From NCBI GenBank assembly GCA_949127695.1, contig CASBQH010000240.1, positions 1 to 6,662 on the forward strand: DNA of 6,662 nt, written 5' to 3'. This document shows positions 1 through 5,136 of this stretch, one piece after another. Every line of letters begins with the position of its first letter. Position 1 is the stretch's first letter. This DNA is from Synechococcales cyanobacterium PMM_0073 (GTDB taxonomy: Bacteria > Cyanobacteriota > Cyanobacteriia > Elainellales > Elainellaceae). Both the position numbers and the translations under genes were made by a program. The notes under the pieces were generated by a model. The model did no database searches. It was not told where the DNA came from and was given only the letters and a program-made list of their open reading frames with translations.

Positions 1-171
1 GCCAAACCAGAAGGCCAGCCAGCCAGCCCCAAGCCTGCCGCTGCTCAGCCCGCAGCCATCACAAACTTTGCAACTGATTTCCTCATGCCCAGCCCCACGC
101 CGCGTCGTCGTCCTGGACCCAGCATGGATATGTTCCGGGATATGGCCAAGGATGTGAATCCGCGCAAATAG
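1..171 (+). CDS. C-terminal end of an unrecognised protein (5' truncated by window)
   Basis: An open frame runs from base 1 to a TAG at 169-171 and gives the last 56 residues of a protein that begins outside the window. I do not recognise it. The first ~20 residues are rich in Ala, Pro, Gln and Lys, as in a flexible linker (AKPEGQPASPKPAAAQPAA). The rest is less simple: an ITNFATDFLMPSPTP stretch, an Arg/Pro-rich patch (RRRPGP) and a short helix-like end (MDMFRDMAKDVNPRK). A structured or basic tail after a low-complexity linker often marks a short docking or binding segment, but that is inference. The gene converges on the TPR gene with 18 bp between the two stops and no visible terminator hairpin. 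That the frame is coding rests on its being open to the edge, its composition and its neat fit in the gap. Confidence 0.6.
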   Translation, partial: AKPEGQPASPKPAAAQPAAITNFATDFLMPSPTPRRRPGPSMDMFRDMAKDVNPRK

Positions 172-189
172 CCGCCCGTTAGCGCTGCC

Positions 190-1266
190 TCAGAGCGCCG
201 ATCGAGTCTGAGACACCAGTCCGCTGTAGAGCTGAAACGCCTGATCCCACTGGCTAGGAGCCTTGCGGAGCAGGTCAATTTGCGACTTTAGCTCAATCAG
301 CGGCAGCAGCTCTAGCGCTGTCTCGGCAAACTGCGGAAACTCAGTCCAAACCGGCACAGCGCTGAGCTGTTCATCTAAAAAATAAACCAGCTTATTCCAG
401 CGAATCCGGTTGCTCAGCTGCGTAGCCACCAGCTCACCGTCCTGCTTCGCGTCCAGCAAAACGCCCTGGCCAAACTGATAGCTCCAGTCGCCAAACCGCA
501 AAATACAGCGGCGCTGCGGCAGATGCAGATCGATCACCTGGGCATAGTCTTGGGTGGCTTCGCGGCGCGTCAGCTGATTGCGAGCATTCAGATCCACCAC
601 ATGCTCAAAAATCGGCAGCCTGCCCTCGACTCGATCGCTGACTTCTGCCCAGCCAAAGCTCAGCCCGCCCGTCTGTCCGGCTTCGTTCTCGCAGATCACT
701 TTTACCTGCGGTGAGGCCGTTTCAATATAGCGAACGCGAAAGACCTTCAGCGCCTGAATTGCCCTCACAGGCTGCCAAAACGCCGGAATTTCGGCTTTTC
801 TCAGCTGCTGGCTAATTTTTTGCAGCTCAGCTGCATCGCCCACTCGATAGAGCCGCCAGCCGCGACTGGGTAACAGCATCCGAGCGCTGTAGGCATCTAT
901 TCCCATCACTTGACCAAATCGTTGGGCGGCCTGCTGGCGATAGTCTGGGGCAATAGCCTCTAGCACCAGCACCCCAGCTCCAGCCGCACTCTCGGTAGCC
1001 GGGGGGGCTGGAGCTGCGGCTTTCAGCGTCGCCAGCCGCTGGACTCCTAGCCTTGCCTGAGCAGCGACTTTGGGATTGGCCGTGACTTGCAGCAAGCTGC
1101 GATAGAGCAACTCTGCGGCTTCTAGCTTGCCGGTCGCCTCTCGCAGTCGGCCAAGATAAAACGTCACCCAGGGACTATCTGGCGACTGTTGCTGCAACTG
1201 CTTGAGCAACGAGGCCGCTATTTTATAGTCCTGGCGATCGAAGGCCGCAGCAATTTGATCCAGCAT
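190..1266 (-). CDS. TPR-containing protein of unknown function
   Basis: This 358-residue protein has an N-terminal helical region (about residues 3-80) that reads as two to three TPR-like helix pairs, with AAFDRQDYKIAASLLKQL followed by WVTFYLGRLREATGKLEAAELLYRSLL. An Ala/Pro-rich linker follows (about 83-98). The larger C-terminal part (about 99-358) has no motif I recognise. It looks mixed alpha/beta, contains several Trp/Phe/Tyr-rich strands, ends in a helical segment, and shows no signal peptide or membrane helix, so it is probably cytoplasmic. I believe such proteins are found in cyanobacteria as hypothetical TPR proteins. The TPR part suggests a protein-protein contact role; the function is unknown. 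It lies 96 bp downstream of rsmE on the same strand and may be co-transcribed with it. No Shine-Dalgarno sequence precedes the ATG, and a weak terminator-like hairpin lies just upstream. The start suits the first TPR helix, which begins at once. Confidence 0.8.
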   Translation of the reverse strand: MLDQIAAAFDRQDYKIAASLLKQLQQQSPDSPWVTFYLGRLREATGKLEAAELLYRSLLQVTANPKVAAQARLGVQRLATLKAAAPAPPATESAAGAGVLVLEAIAPDYRQQAAQRFGQVMGIDAYSARMLLPSRGWRLYRVGDAAELQKISQQLRKAEIPAFWQPVRAIQALKVFRVRYIETASPQVKVICENEAGQTGGLSFGWAEVSDRVEGRLPIFEHVVDLNARNQLTRREATQDYAQVIDLHLPQRRCILRFGDWSYQFGQGVLLDAKQDGELVATQLSNRIRWNKLVYFLDEQLSAVPVWTEFPQFAETALELLPLIELKSQIDLLRKAPSQWDQAFQLYSGLVSQTRSAL

Positions 1267-1279
1267 GTTGGCAAAAAGA

Positions 1280-1296
1280 AGACAAGATTTTTGTCT
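1280..1296 (-). terminator. Weak terminator-like hairpin between rsmE and the TPR gene
   Basis: On the - strand AGACAA and TTGTCT form a perfect 6-bp stem around a 5-nt loop, and TCTTTTT follows directly. This is the shape of a small Rho-independent terminator for rsmE. The stem has only two G-C pairs, so it would be weak, and its T-run reaches to within about a dozen bases of the TPR gene start codon. It may instead be a partial terminator or have no role. Confidence 0.25.
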
Positions 1297-1362
1297 ACCT
1301 TAGAGCTTTTTTGGGGGTCTGGAAAGGGGGTTTTGCCCGGTCTTGTCGCCTTCGGATCGCTA

Positions 1363-2073
1363 TCAGGTTGCTTCGACTGCCGCCGCCACCAGCGCCAGCG
1401 CCACCAAGGGAGCCGTGACCGCTCGCAGCACTCTGGCTCCGAGCGAAACAGGCTGATAGCCCGCTGCTGCTGCCTGAGCAATTTCGGCCTCTGTCCAGCC
1501 GCCCTCTGGCCCAATGGCCAAGCTGAGCTGAGGGGGGAATGGCGGCGTCAGCAGCCTGAGCAGATGCGGATGCTGGCCACGCGCCTCACAGAGATAGGCG
1601 GGCTGTGGTGCGGCGGCGAGCGCATCTGTCCAAGGCTGCGGCGGCAAAATTTCGGGAATGAACTGGCGCTCTGACTGCTCAGCCGCTTCCTGGGCAATTT
1701 TTAGCCAGCGTGCCTGCTTCTGCAAGCTAGGGTTGAGCAAGCTGCGCTGGCTGAGCACCGGCACAATTCGCCGCACGCCAATTTCGGTGGCCTGACGCAC
1801 TAAGTCTTCTAGGCCAGTTTTGGGCATGGCGATCAGCAGGGTGATGGCGATAGGAAGTTCGGTATTGGTCAAGCGCTGTTCTAGAAGTAGGGCAATGCCG
1901 GGATCTGCCTGTAACTCAGCCAGCCAGCAGGACTGGCCATCCATTGCAATCAGCTGGTCGCCCGCCCGCAGCCGCAGCACTCGATAGAGATAGTGCTGCT
2001 GGGGTTTACTCAGCGAAATTTGGCAGTCGGCTAGCTGATTGGGCGCAATCGTTAATCGCTGAAGCTGAGTCAT
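1363..2073 (-). CDS. rsmE: 16S rRNA (uracil-1498-N3)-methyltransferase RsmE
   Basis: RsmE methylates N3 of U1498 of 16S rRNA in the assembled 30S subunit, using S-adenosylmethionine. The 236 residues match the usual family length (about 230-250). The N-terminal part (about 1-70) is the PUA-like RNA-binding domain, with the typical HYLYRVLRLRAGD segment at 27-39. The C-terminal SPOUT (trefoil-knot) methyltransferase domain shows the family motifs in order: QATEIGV (94-100), EAAEQSER (129-136), IGPEGGWTEAE (187-197) and SLGARVLRAVTA (210-221). The knot segment usually reads LR-x-E-TA in proteobacteria; here it is LRAVTA, which I believe is common in cyanobacteria. The start needs no change, because MTQLQRLTIA is a normal N-terminus, although no Shine-Dalgarno sequence is visible. 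It is the first gene of a - strand unit with the TPR gene downstream, and is divergent from the Psb35-like gene. Confidence 0.95.
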   Translation of the reverse strand: MTQLQRLTIAPNQLADCQISLSKPQQHYLYRVLRLRAGDQLIAMDGQSCWLAELQADPGIALLLEQRLTNTELPIAITLLIAMPKTGLEDLVRQATEIGVRRIVPVLSQRSLLNPSLQKQARWLKIAQEAAEQSERQFIPEILPPQPWTDALAAAPQPAYLCEARGQHPHLLRLLTPPFPPQLSLAIGPEGGWTEAEIAQAAAAGYQPVSLGARVLRAVTAPLVALALVAAAVEAT

Positions 2074-2150
2074 GATAAGTTTTTAGGGTTTTTCTAGTAT
2101 CACTACTTTCAAGACTTTGCAATAAATGTTGCAGTTTTGTAACTTTTATT

Positions 2151-2168
2151 GTTATATTTGTTTACATA
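2151..2168 (+). promoter_or_regulatory. HLR1-like RpaB box upstream of the Psb35-like gene
   Basis: GTTATATT-TG-TTTACATA is a direct repeat that fits the cyanobacterial HLR1 consensus, two copies of (G/T)TTACA(T/A)(T/A) spaced by 2 nt, at 15 of 16 defined positions; the only mismatch is T for C in the first copy. HLR1 is bound by the response regulator RpaB, which controls hli, psbA and other high-light genes. The site ends 150 bp before the start codon at 2319. It could also act on rsmE, 78 bp away on the other side. Binding is inferred from sequence only. Confidence 0.5.
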
Positions 2169-2306
2169 AGTTGGCGGTTCTTCAAAGCTTTGTCGTTGTG
2201 CAGATGCTCTCCCATCTAGCCTCGATCGGTCTATTGCAGCCGCCAAGTCTGTTCTAAATCACCGAGCAGATTAGCTGTTACCAAAATTTTTGCTTTATTT
2301 TGCTTT

Positions 2307-2312
2307 AGGAGG
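2307..2312 (+). promoter_or_regulatory. Shine-Dalgarno sequence of the Psb35-like gene
   Basis: AGGAGG stands 6 nt before the ATG at 2319. It is the full consensus at ideal spacing, fixes the start of this small gene, and contrasts with the SDR, rsmE, TPR and DUF6671 genes, which have no clear ribosome binding site. It suggests a high translation rate. Confidence 0.85.
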
Positions 2313-2318
2313 CTCCAT

Positions 2319-2549
2319 ATGGTTATCTTAATTTCACTGTTTGCAATTGCTTGGGTTGCGGCTGCACTAATTGGCACGCAGGCTTATTTCCGGGGCGAGC
2401 AGTCTAAGCCAATTCACGCCCGCAACTGGCGCTCTAACTCATTTGAGCAGCTAGCCACCTCTTTTACAGGTACAGGGATTGATTACAGCGAGCGAGTTCC
2501 GGGCTTTACCGCTGACGCTTACAGCAGCAGCCTGCTTCCCGAAGCTTAA
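2319..2549 (+). CDS. psb35: Psb35-like photosystem II assembly protein
   Basis: This is a 76-residue protein with one N-terminal transmembrane helix (about 2-23, MVILISLFAIAWVAAALIGT) and a hydrophilic tail. The pattern WVAA-LIGTQAYF-GEQ--PIH--NWRS-SFE, then YSERVP and DAY near the end, is what I recall for the cyanobacterial family that includes Synechocystis Ssl2148, named Psb35. In that organism Psb35 binds the CP47 assembly module of photosystem II with the high-light-inducible proteins (Hlips) and stabilises them during biogenesis. The role here is inferred by similarity from memory, without an alignment. The site of action would be the thylakoid membrane. The helix is not preceded by a basic stretch, and the positive residues (R25, K30, R35, R38) follow it, so the tail should lie on the cytoplasmic side. 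Regulation by light is suggested by an HLR1-like box 150 bp upstream. The next gene starts 57 bp later on the same strand, and no terminator is evident between them. Confidence 0.7.
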   Translation: MVILISLFAIAWVAAALIGTQAYFRGEQSKPIHARNWRSNSFEQLATSFTGTGIDYSERVPGFTADAYSSSLLPEA

Positions 2550-2606
2550 ATTTGTGGATTGAATCTGTGATAGGGTAGCAGCGCTATTCTTCGTGCAGAC
2601 GATCTA

Positions 2607-3431
2607 ATGAACATCACAATTCTGGGTTGCGGCTATGTGGGCATGGCTATTGCCCAGTTTTGGCATCAACAGGGCTTGAGCGTTACGGCCACTACAACGC
2701 GGATAGAGCGCCTGCCAATGCTCTCGAATCTGGCCAGTCGGGCAATAGTTGTGCGGGGCAATGACGCCGAGGCACTGCGCGAGCTGTTGCAGGAACAGCA
2801 GGTTTTGCTGCTCAGCTTGGGCGCACCAAATCGCTCAGCCTACGCCGAGACTTACCTAGAGACAGCTAAAACACTGGTGCAGGTTTTGCCCGCCAGCCTA
2901 CTGCAAATCATCTATACCAGCAGCTATGCGGTCTATGGTGATCACCAAGCCAACTGGGTGACGGAAGATTCGCCGATTTTTCCGGCCAACGCCAACGGCG
3001 AGATTCTCGCTGAAGCCGAGCGCGTTTTGCTCAGCGCCACAGATCGGCTGAGAGATCGGCTTAAAGTCTGCGTTTTGCGCTTGGGCGGCATCTATGGCCC
3101 AGGCCGCGAGCTAGTCAAAATATTTGGCAGCATTGCGGGCACAGTGCGACCGGGCGACGGCAATGAGGCCAGCAACTGGGTGCATCTTGACGATATTGTG
3201 GGCGCAGTTGAGTTTGCTAGAGTTAAGCAGCTGGGCGGCATTTATAACTTGGTGCAGAATCAGCCGACTACAACCGGCGAGCTGTTTGAGCAGATTTTTG
3301 CAGCTCACAGTCTGCCGTCCGTAACCTGGGACATCACCCAAACTAGCAGTCGCCCCTATAATGCGCGGGTTTCAAATCAGAAGTTACGGGACGCAGGCTA
3401 TGAGTTCCTGCATCCCGTGATTGAGCCGTAG
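2607..3431 (+). CDS. Atypical SDR-family (NAD-dependent epimerase/dehydratase-like) protein
   Basis: This 274-residue soluble Rossmann-fold protein resembles the YeeZ-like branch of the extended/atypical short-chain dehydrogenases. The dinucleotide-binding turn GCGYVG is at 7-12, right after the first strand, so the start is secure although no Shine-Dalgarno sequence precedes it. TTTR at 29-32 ends the second strand, and its Arg could contact an NADP phosphate. Further family marks are LLLSLGAP (67-74), YTSSYAVYGD (103-112), LRLGGIYGPGR (157-167) and NWVHLDDIVGAV (190-201), which is the usual helix start near the substrate site. The catalytic YxxxK motif, expected around 126-136, is absent: the segment reads ANANGEILAEAE, without Tyr or Lys. 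Thus it probably binds a nucleotide cofactor but may not be a standard oxidoreductase or epimerase. The substrate is unknown. It may be read through from the Psb35-like gene, and it ends 11 bp from the convergent cytochrome b-like gene. Confidence 0.85.
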   Translation: MNITILGCGYVGMAIAQFWHQQGLSVTATTTRIERLPMLSNLASRAIVVRGNDAEALRELLQEQQVLLLSLGAPNRSAYAETYLETAKTLVQVLPASLLQIIYTSSYAVYGDHQANWVTEDSPIFPANANGEILAEAERVLLSATDRLRDRLKVCVLRLGGIYGPGRELVKIFGSIAGTVRPGDGNEASNWVHLDDIVGAVEFARVKQLGGIYNLVQNQPTTTGELFEQIFAAHSLPSVTWDITQTSSRPYNARVSNQKLRDAGYEFLHPVIEP

Positions 3432-3442
3432 CAACACTCGTC

Positions 3443-4093
3443 CTACCGACTTGCAACTAGCTCTTTTTCTGGCTCAGATGCAGCAGATTCAACTACCGCA
3501 AGCTGTCGTAAGTTCTGCCGCTCCTGATAGACCAAAGCCGCTAAGTGAATGACCGAGAGCGTCAGTGCAGCCACCGAAAGCAAGTAGCTGTGGATCGTAT
3601 ACATATGGGTCAGCGTGATCGACGAGATGCTGTCGCCGCCCAAGAAAATTGCCTTCAAAATTGGTCCTAGCACGGGCAGGTTGCCCAGCGTTCCCATCTC
3701 AATCTTCAGCCGCCAGTAGCCAATCTGATCCCAATCTAGAATCATTGCCGTCCAGCCCAAACCAATCGCTGAAAGCGCCAAGAAGCCGCCGCTGAGCCAT
3801 CCGGTAAACCAGGCGGGCTGATGCTTACGCCCAAAAAACATCACGAAAATTTGCAGCAGTGCTACATAGATTAAGGCGTTGCCAGCAGCATTATGCAAGC
3901 TCCGCACCAAGTTACCGCCTGAAATCTCCTCGGTAATCCGACGCAGCGACTCAAACGCGCCTGTCACACTTGGATCATAGTAAAACGCCAGCAGAATGCC
4001 CGTTAGCGCCGCAACTAACACCAGCGTCAGCGAGATCACAGCCGTCAGCGTTGCCAACCGTCTCAGAATCCAGGCCGGACTAATAGTTCTCAT
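3443..4093 (-). CDS. Cytochrome b6 (PetB)-like membrane protein with altered heme sites
   Basis: This 216-residue protein is the length of PetB and carries four predicted membrane helices, about 13-38 (A), 64-88 (B), 96-119 (C) and 161-189 (D). PetB marks include FYYDPSVTGAFESL (37-50), SLHNAAGNAL (65-74), LDWDQIGYWRLKIEMG (119-134) and LPVLGP (139-144), the segment before the PetB lumenal loop, so homology is clear. His67 and His168 match the PetB pair that binds heme b_p (His86/His187). His183 matches His202, but its partner His100 is replaced by Gln81. PetB Cys35, which holds heme c_n covalently, aligns with Leu16, and the whole protein has no cysteine. It is therefore a paralogue, not the PetB of the photosynthetic b6f complex. 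No petD, petC or other b6f gene is nearby. The last ~27 residues are a charged cytoplasmic tail. A good Shine-Dalgarno sequence (GGAGA, 7 nt before ATG, at 4101-4105) supports the start. Its role, possibly quinol or membrane electron transfer, is unknown. Confidence 0.85.
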   Translation of the reverse strand: MRTISPAWILRRLATLTAVISLTLVLVAALTGILLAFYYDPSVTGAFESLRRITEEISGGNLVRSLHNAAGNALIYVALLQIFVMFFGRKHQPAWFTGWLSGGFLALSAIGLGWTAMILDWDQIGYWRLKIEMGTLGNLPVLGPILKAIFLGGDSISSITLTHMYTIHSYLLSVAALTLSVIHLAALVYQERQNLRQLAVVESAASEPEKELVASR

Positions 4094-4127
4094 AAGCTGT
4101 TCTCCAGACTTGCTTGAATCGCCAATA

Positions 4128-4155
4128 AGTTTAGAATTATTGATTAATGTAACAA
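4128..4155 (-). promoter_or_regulatory. Candidate sigma70-type promoter of the cytochrome b-like gene
   Basis: On the - strand, TTGTTA (4150-4155) and TAAACT (4128-4133) are spaced by 16 bp in the AT-rich part of the 144-bp divergent region; each matches four of six consensus bases. Transcription would start about 30 nt before the ATG at 4093, leaving a leader that includes the GGAGA site. The -35 box overlaps GTTACATT (4146-4153), one perfect HLR1 half-site, but a second copy at the right spacing is not there. For the DUF6671 gene on the other side I found no convincing promoter or Shine-Dalgarno sequence. Confidence 0.3.
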
Positions 4156-4237
4156 GATTTTAATGTCTCTGTCTGCCTCGAATGGCAGAATTCCCGCAAA
4201 AATAATTGCTAGAACGCAGGTTTTGTAGTGAAATACC

Positions 4238-5086
4238 ATGTCCGACGCTAATGCAGTTCCACAGTTTGCGAATCGAACGGCAGTTCTGGCCACGATGCAT
4301 GGCAAAGAGCAGGTGATCGCACCGCTGCTAGCCGAGCTGGGGATCACCGTGATCCTGCCCGCTCAGCTCAATCTCGCCTTCAATACCGATCAATTTGGCA
4401 CATTCAGCCGCGAGGTGAAGCGGGCGGGCAGTCAGCGAGAGGCGGCGCAGACCAAAGCAAAGCAGGCGATGCAGCTGACAGGGTTGGATTTGGCGATTGC
4501 CAGCGAGGGGGCATTTGGGCCGCATCCGGCTCTGCCTTATCTGCCCTGTAACCGCGAGCTGCTCCTGCTGCTGGACGGTAAAGCCGAGCTAGAAATCTGG
4601 GGCGAAGCGCTCTCGACCGCCACCAACTTTGCTCAGGCAGAGGTGCACTCGCTGGCCGAGGCGCTGCAATTTGCCCAGAAGATTGGGTTTCCGCAGCATT
4701 GTTTAATGCTGAGAAGCAAAGATCAGCTGCTCAAAGGGATTACCTCAGAAGCTGAGCTGACGAGCGCCGTTGAGCGCGGACTGACTGCTTCAGCAGCCGT
4801 GACCCTAGAAACCGACATGCGCGCCCACTACAATCCGCAGCGAATGCAGGTGATCCAGCAGGCCACCGAAAATCTGGTGCAGAAACTCCGCCAACCCTGC
4901 CCCAACTGCGGCTGGCCAGGGTTTGATATTGCCGAGCGCCAGCCCGGACTGCCCTGCGCCTGGTGCCATCAGCCCACCGAACTCACGCTGGCCAATATCT
5001 ACGGCTGCCAGCACTGCGGCCATCGTCAGGTTGAAACTGTCGCCAGTCAGGCTGATCCTGCCCACTGTGCTTACTGCAATCCTTAG
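4238..5086 (+). CDS. DUF6671 family protein with two C-terminal zinc ribbons
   Basis: The 282 residues split into two parts. The N-terminal domain (about 12-215) has the conserved marks I associate with DUF6671: LATMHGKE (17-24), NTDQFGTF (49-56), SEGAFGPHP (89-97), TNF (129-131) and TDMRAHYNP-RM (192-203). The C-terminal part (219-282) has four CxxC pairs, C221/C224, C240/C243, C257/C260 and C277/C280, enough for two zinc sites, probably pairing ribbons for nucleic-acid or protein contact. No reaction is known to me. The order of the N-terminal motifs (ATxxxK near the start, an Ala/Lys-rich helix AAQTKAKQAM at 69-78, then an acidic-Gly turn IASEGAFG) recalls the ITPase/Ham1 nucleotide pyrophosphatase fold; this is inference. 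No signal peptide or membrane helix is present. The first conserved motif begins at residue 17, so the ATG start is plausible, though no Shine-Dalgarno sequence is clear. tldD starts 50 bp downstream on the same strand. Confidence 0.85.
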   Translation: MSDANAVPQFANRTAVLATMHGKEQVIAPLLAELGITVILPAQLNLAFNTDQFGTFSREVKRAGSQREAAQTKAKQAMQLTGLDLAIASEGAFGPHPALPYLPCNRELLLLLDGKAELEIWGEALSTATNFAQAEVHSLAEALQFAQKIGFPQHCLMLRSKDQLLKGITSEAELTSAVERGLTASAAVTLETDMRAHYNPQRMQVIQQATENLVQKLRQPCPNCGWPGFDIAERQPGLPCAWCHQPTELTLANIYGCQHCGHRQVETVASQADPAHCAYCNP

Positions 5087-5136
5087 AATAGAAAAACTAC
5101 GCAGGATAGAGAGTCGGTCATAACCATCGATTTGAG

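Larger units (their letters stand above)
2074..2318. promoter_or_regulatory. Divergent intergenic region between rsmE and the Psb35-like gene
   Basis: These 245 bp hold the promoters of both divergent genes. The rsmE-proximal half (about 2080-2170) is strongly AT-rich; the half nearer the Psb35-like gene is more mixed until an AT-rich stretch at about 2281-2306. An HLR1-like direct repeat is at 2151-2168, and a lone matching half-site in the opposite orientation (GTTACAAA on the - strand) is at 2136-2143. On the - strand, GATACT preceded at 15 bp by TTGCAA is a weak sigma70-type candidate for rsmE. I could not choose a convincing -10 box for the + strand gene. The leader before its start may be up to about 150 nt long. 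I saw no open frame of note in it. Confidence 0.6.

Noticed and set aside
1230..1238. HIP1 repeat of cyanobacteria
   Set aside because: GGCGATCGA here and CTCGATCGC near 629-637 are one base short of GCGATCGC; no perfect copy was found in the window.
1189..1674. 161-residue open frame on the + strand
   Set aside because: It lies antisense over the TPR gene start and the rsmE 3' end, its composition is Arg/Cys/Gly-rich without motifs, and both genes beneath it are well supported.
2151..2165. Possible NtcA box (GTT-N9-TAC)
   Set aside because: The NtcA consensus is GTA-N8-TAC; both the first triplet and the spacing are wrong. The HLR1 reading fits the same bases much better.
2570..2592. Hairpin TAGC-AGC-GCTA after the Psb35-like gene as a terminator
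   Set aside because: The stem is only 4 bp and no T-run follows.
3443..4093. Genuine petB of the b6f complex
   Set aside because: The heme c_n cysteine and one heme histidine are missing, sequence identity to PetB is low outside the motifs, and petD is not downstream.
4146..4153. Second HLR1 box upstream of the cytochrome b-like gene
   Set aside because: Only one half-site (GTTACATT, - strand) is perfect; the neighbouring 8-mers at 2-nt spacing match at 5 of 8 positions on either side.
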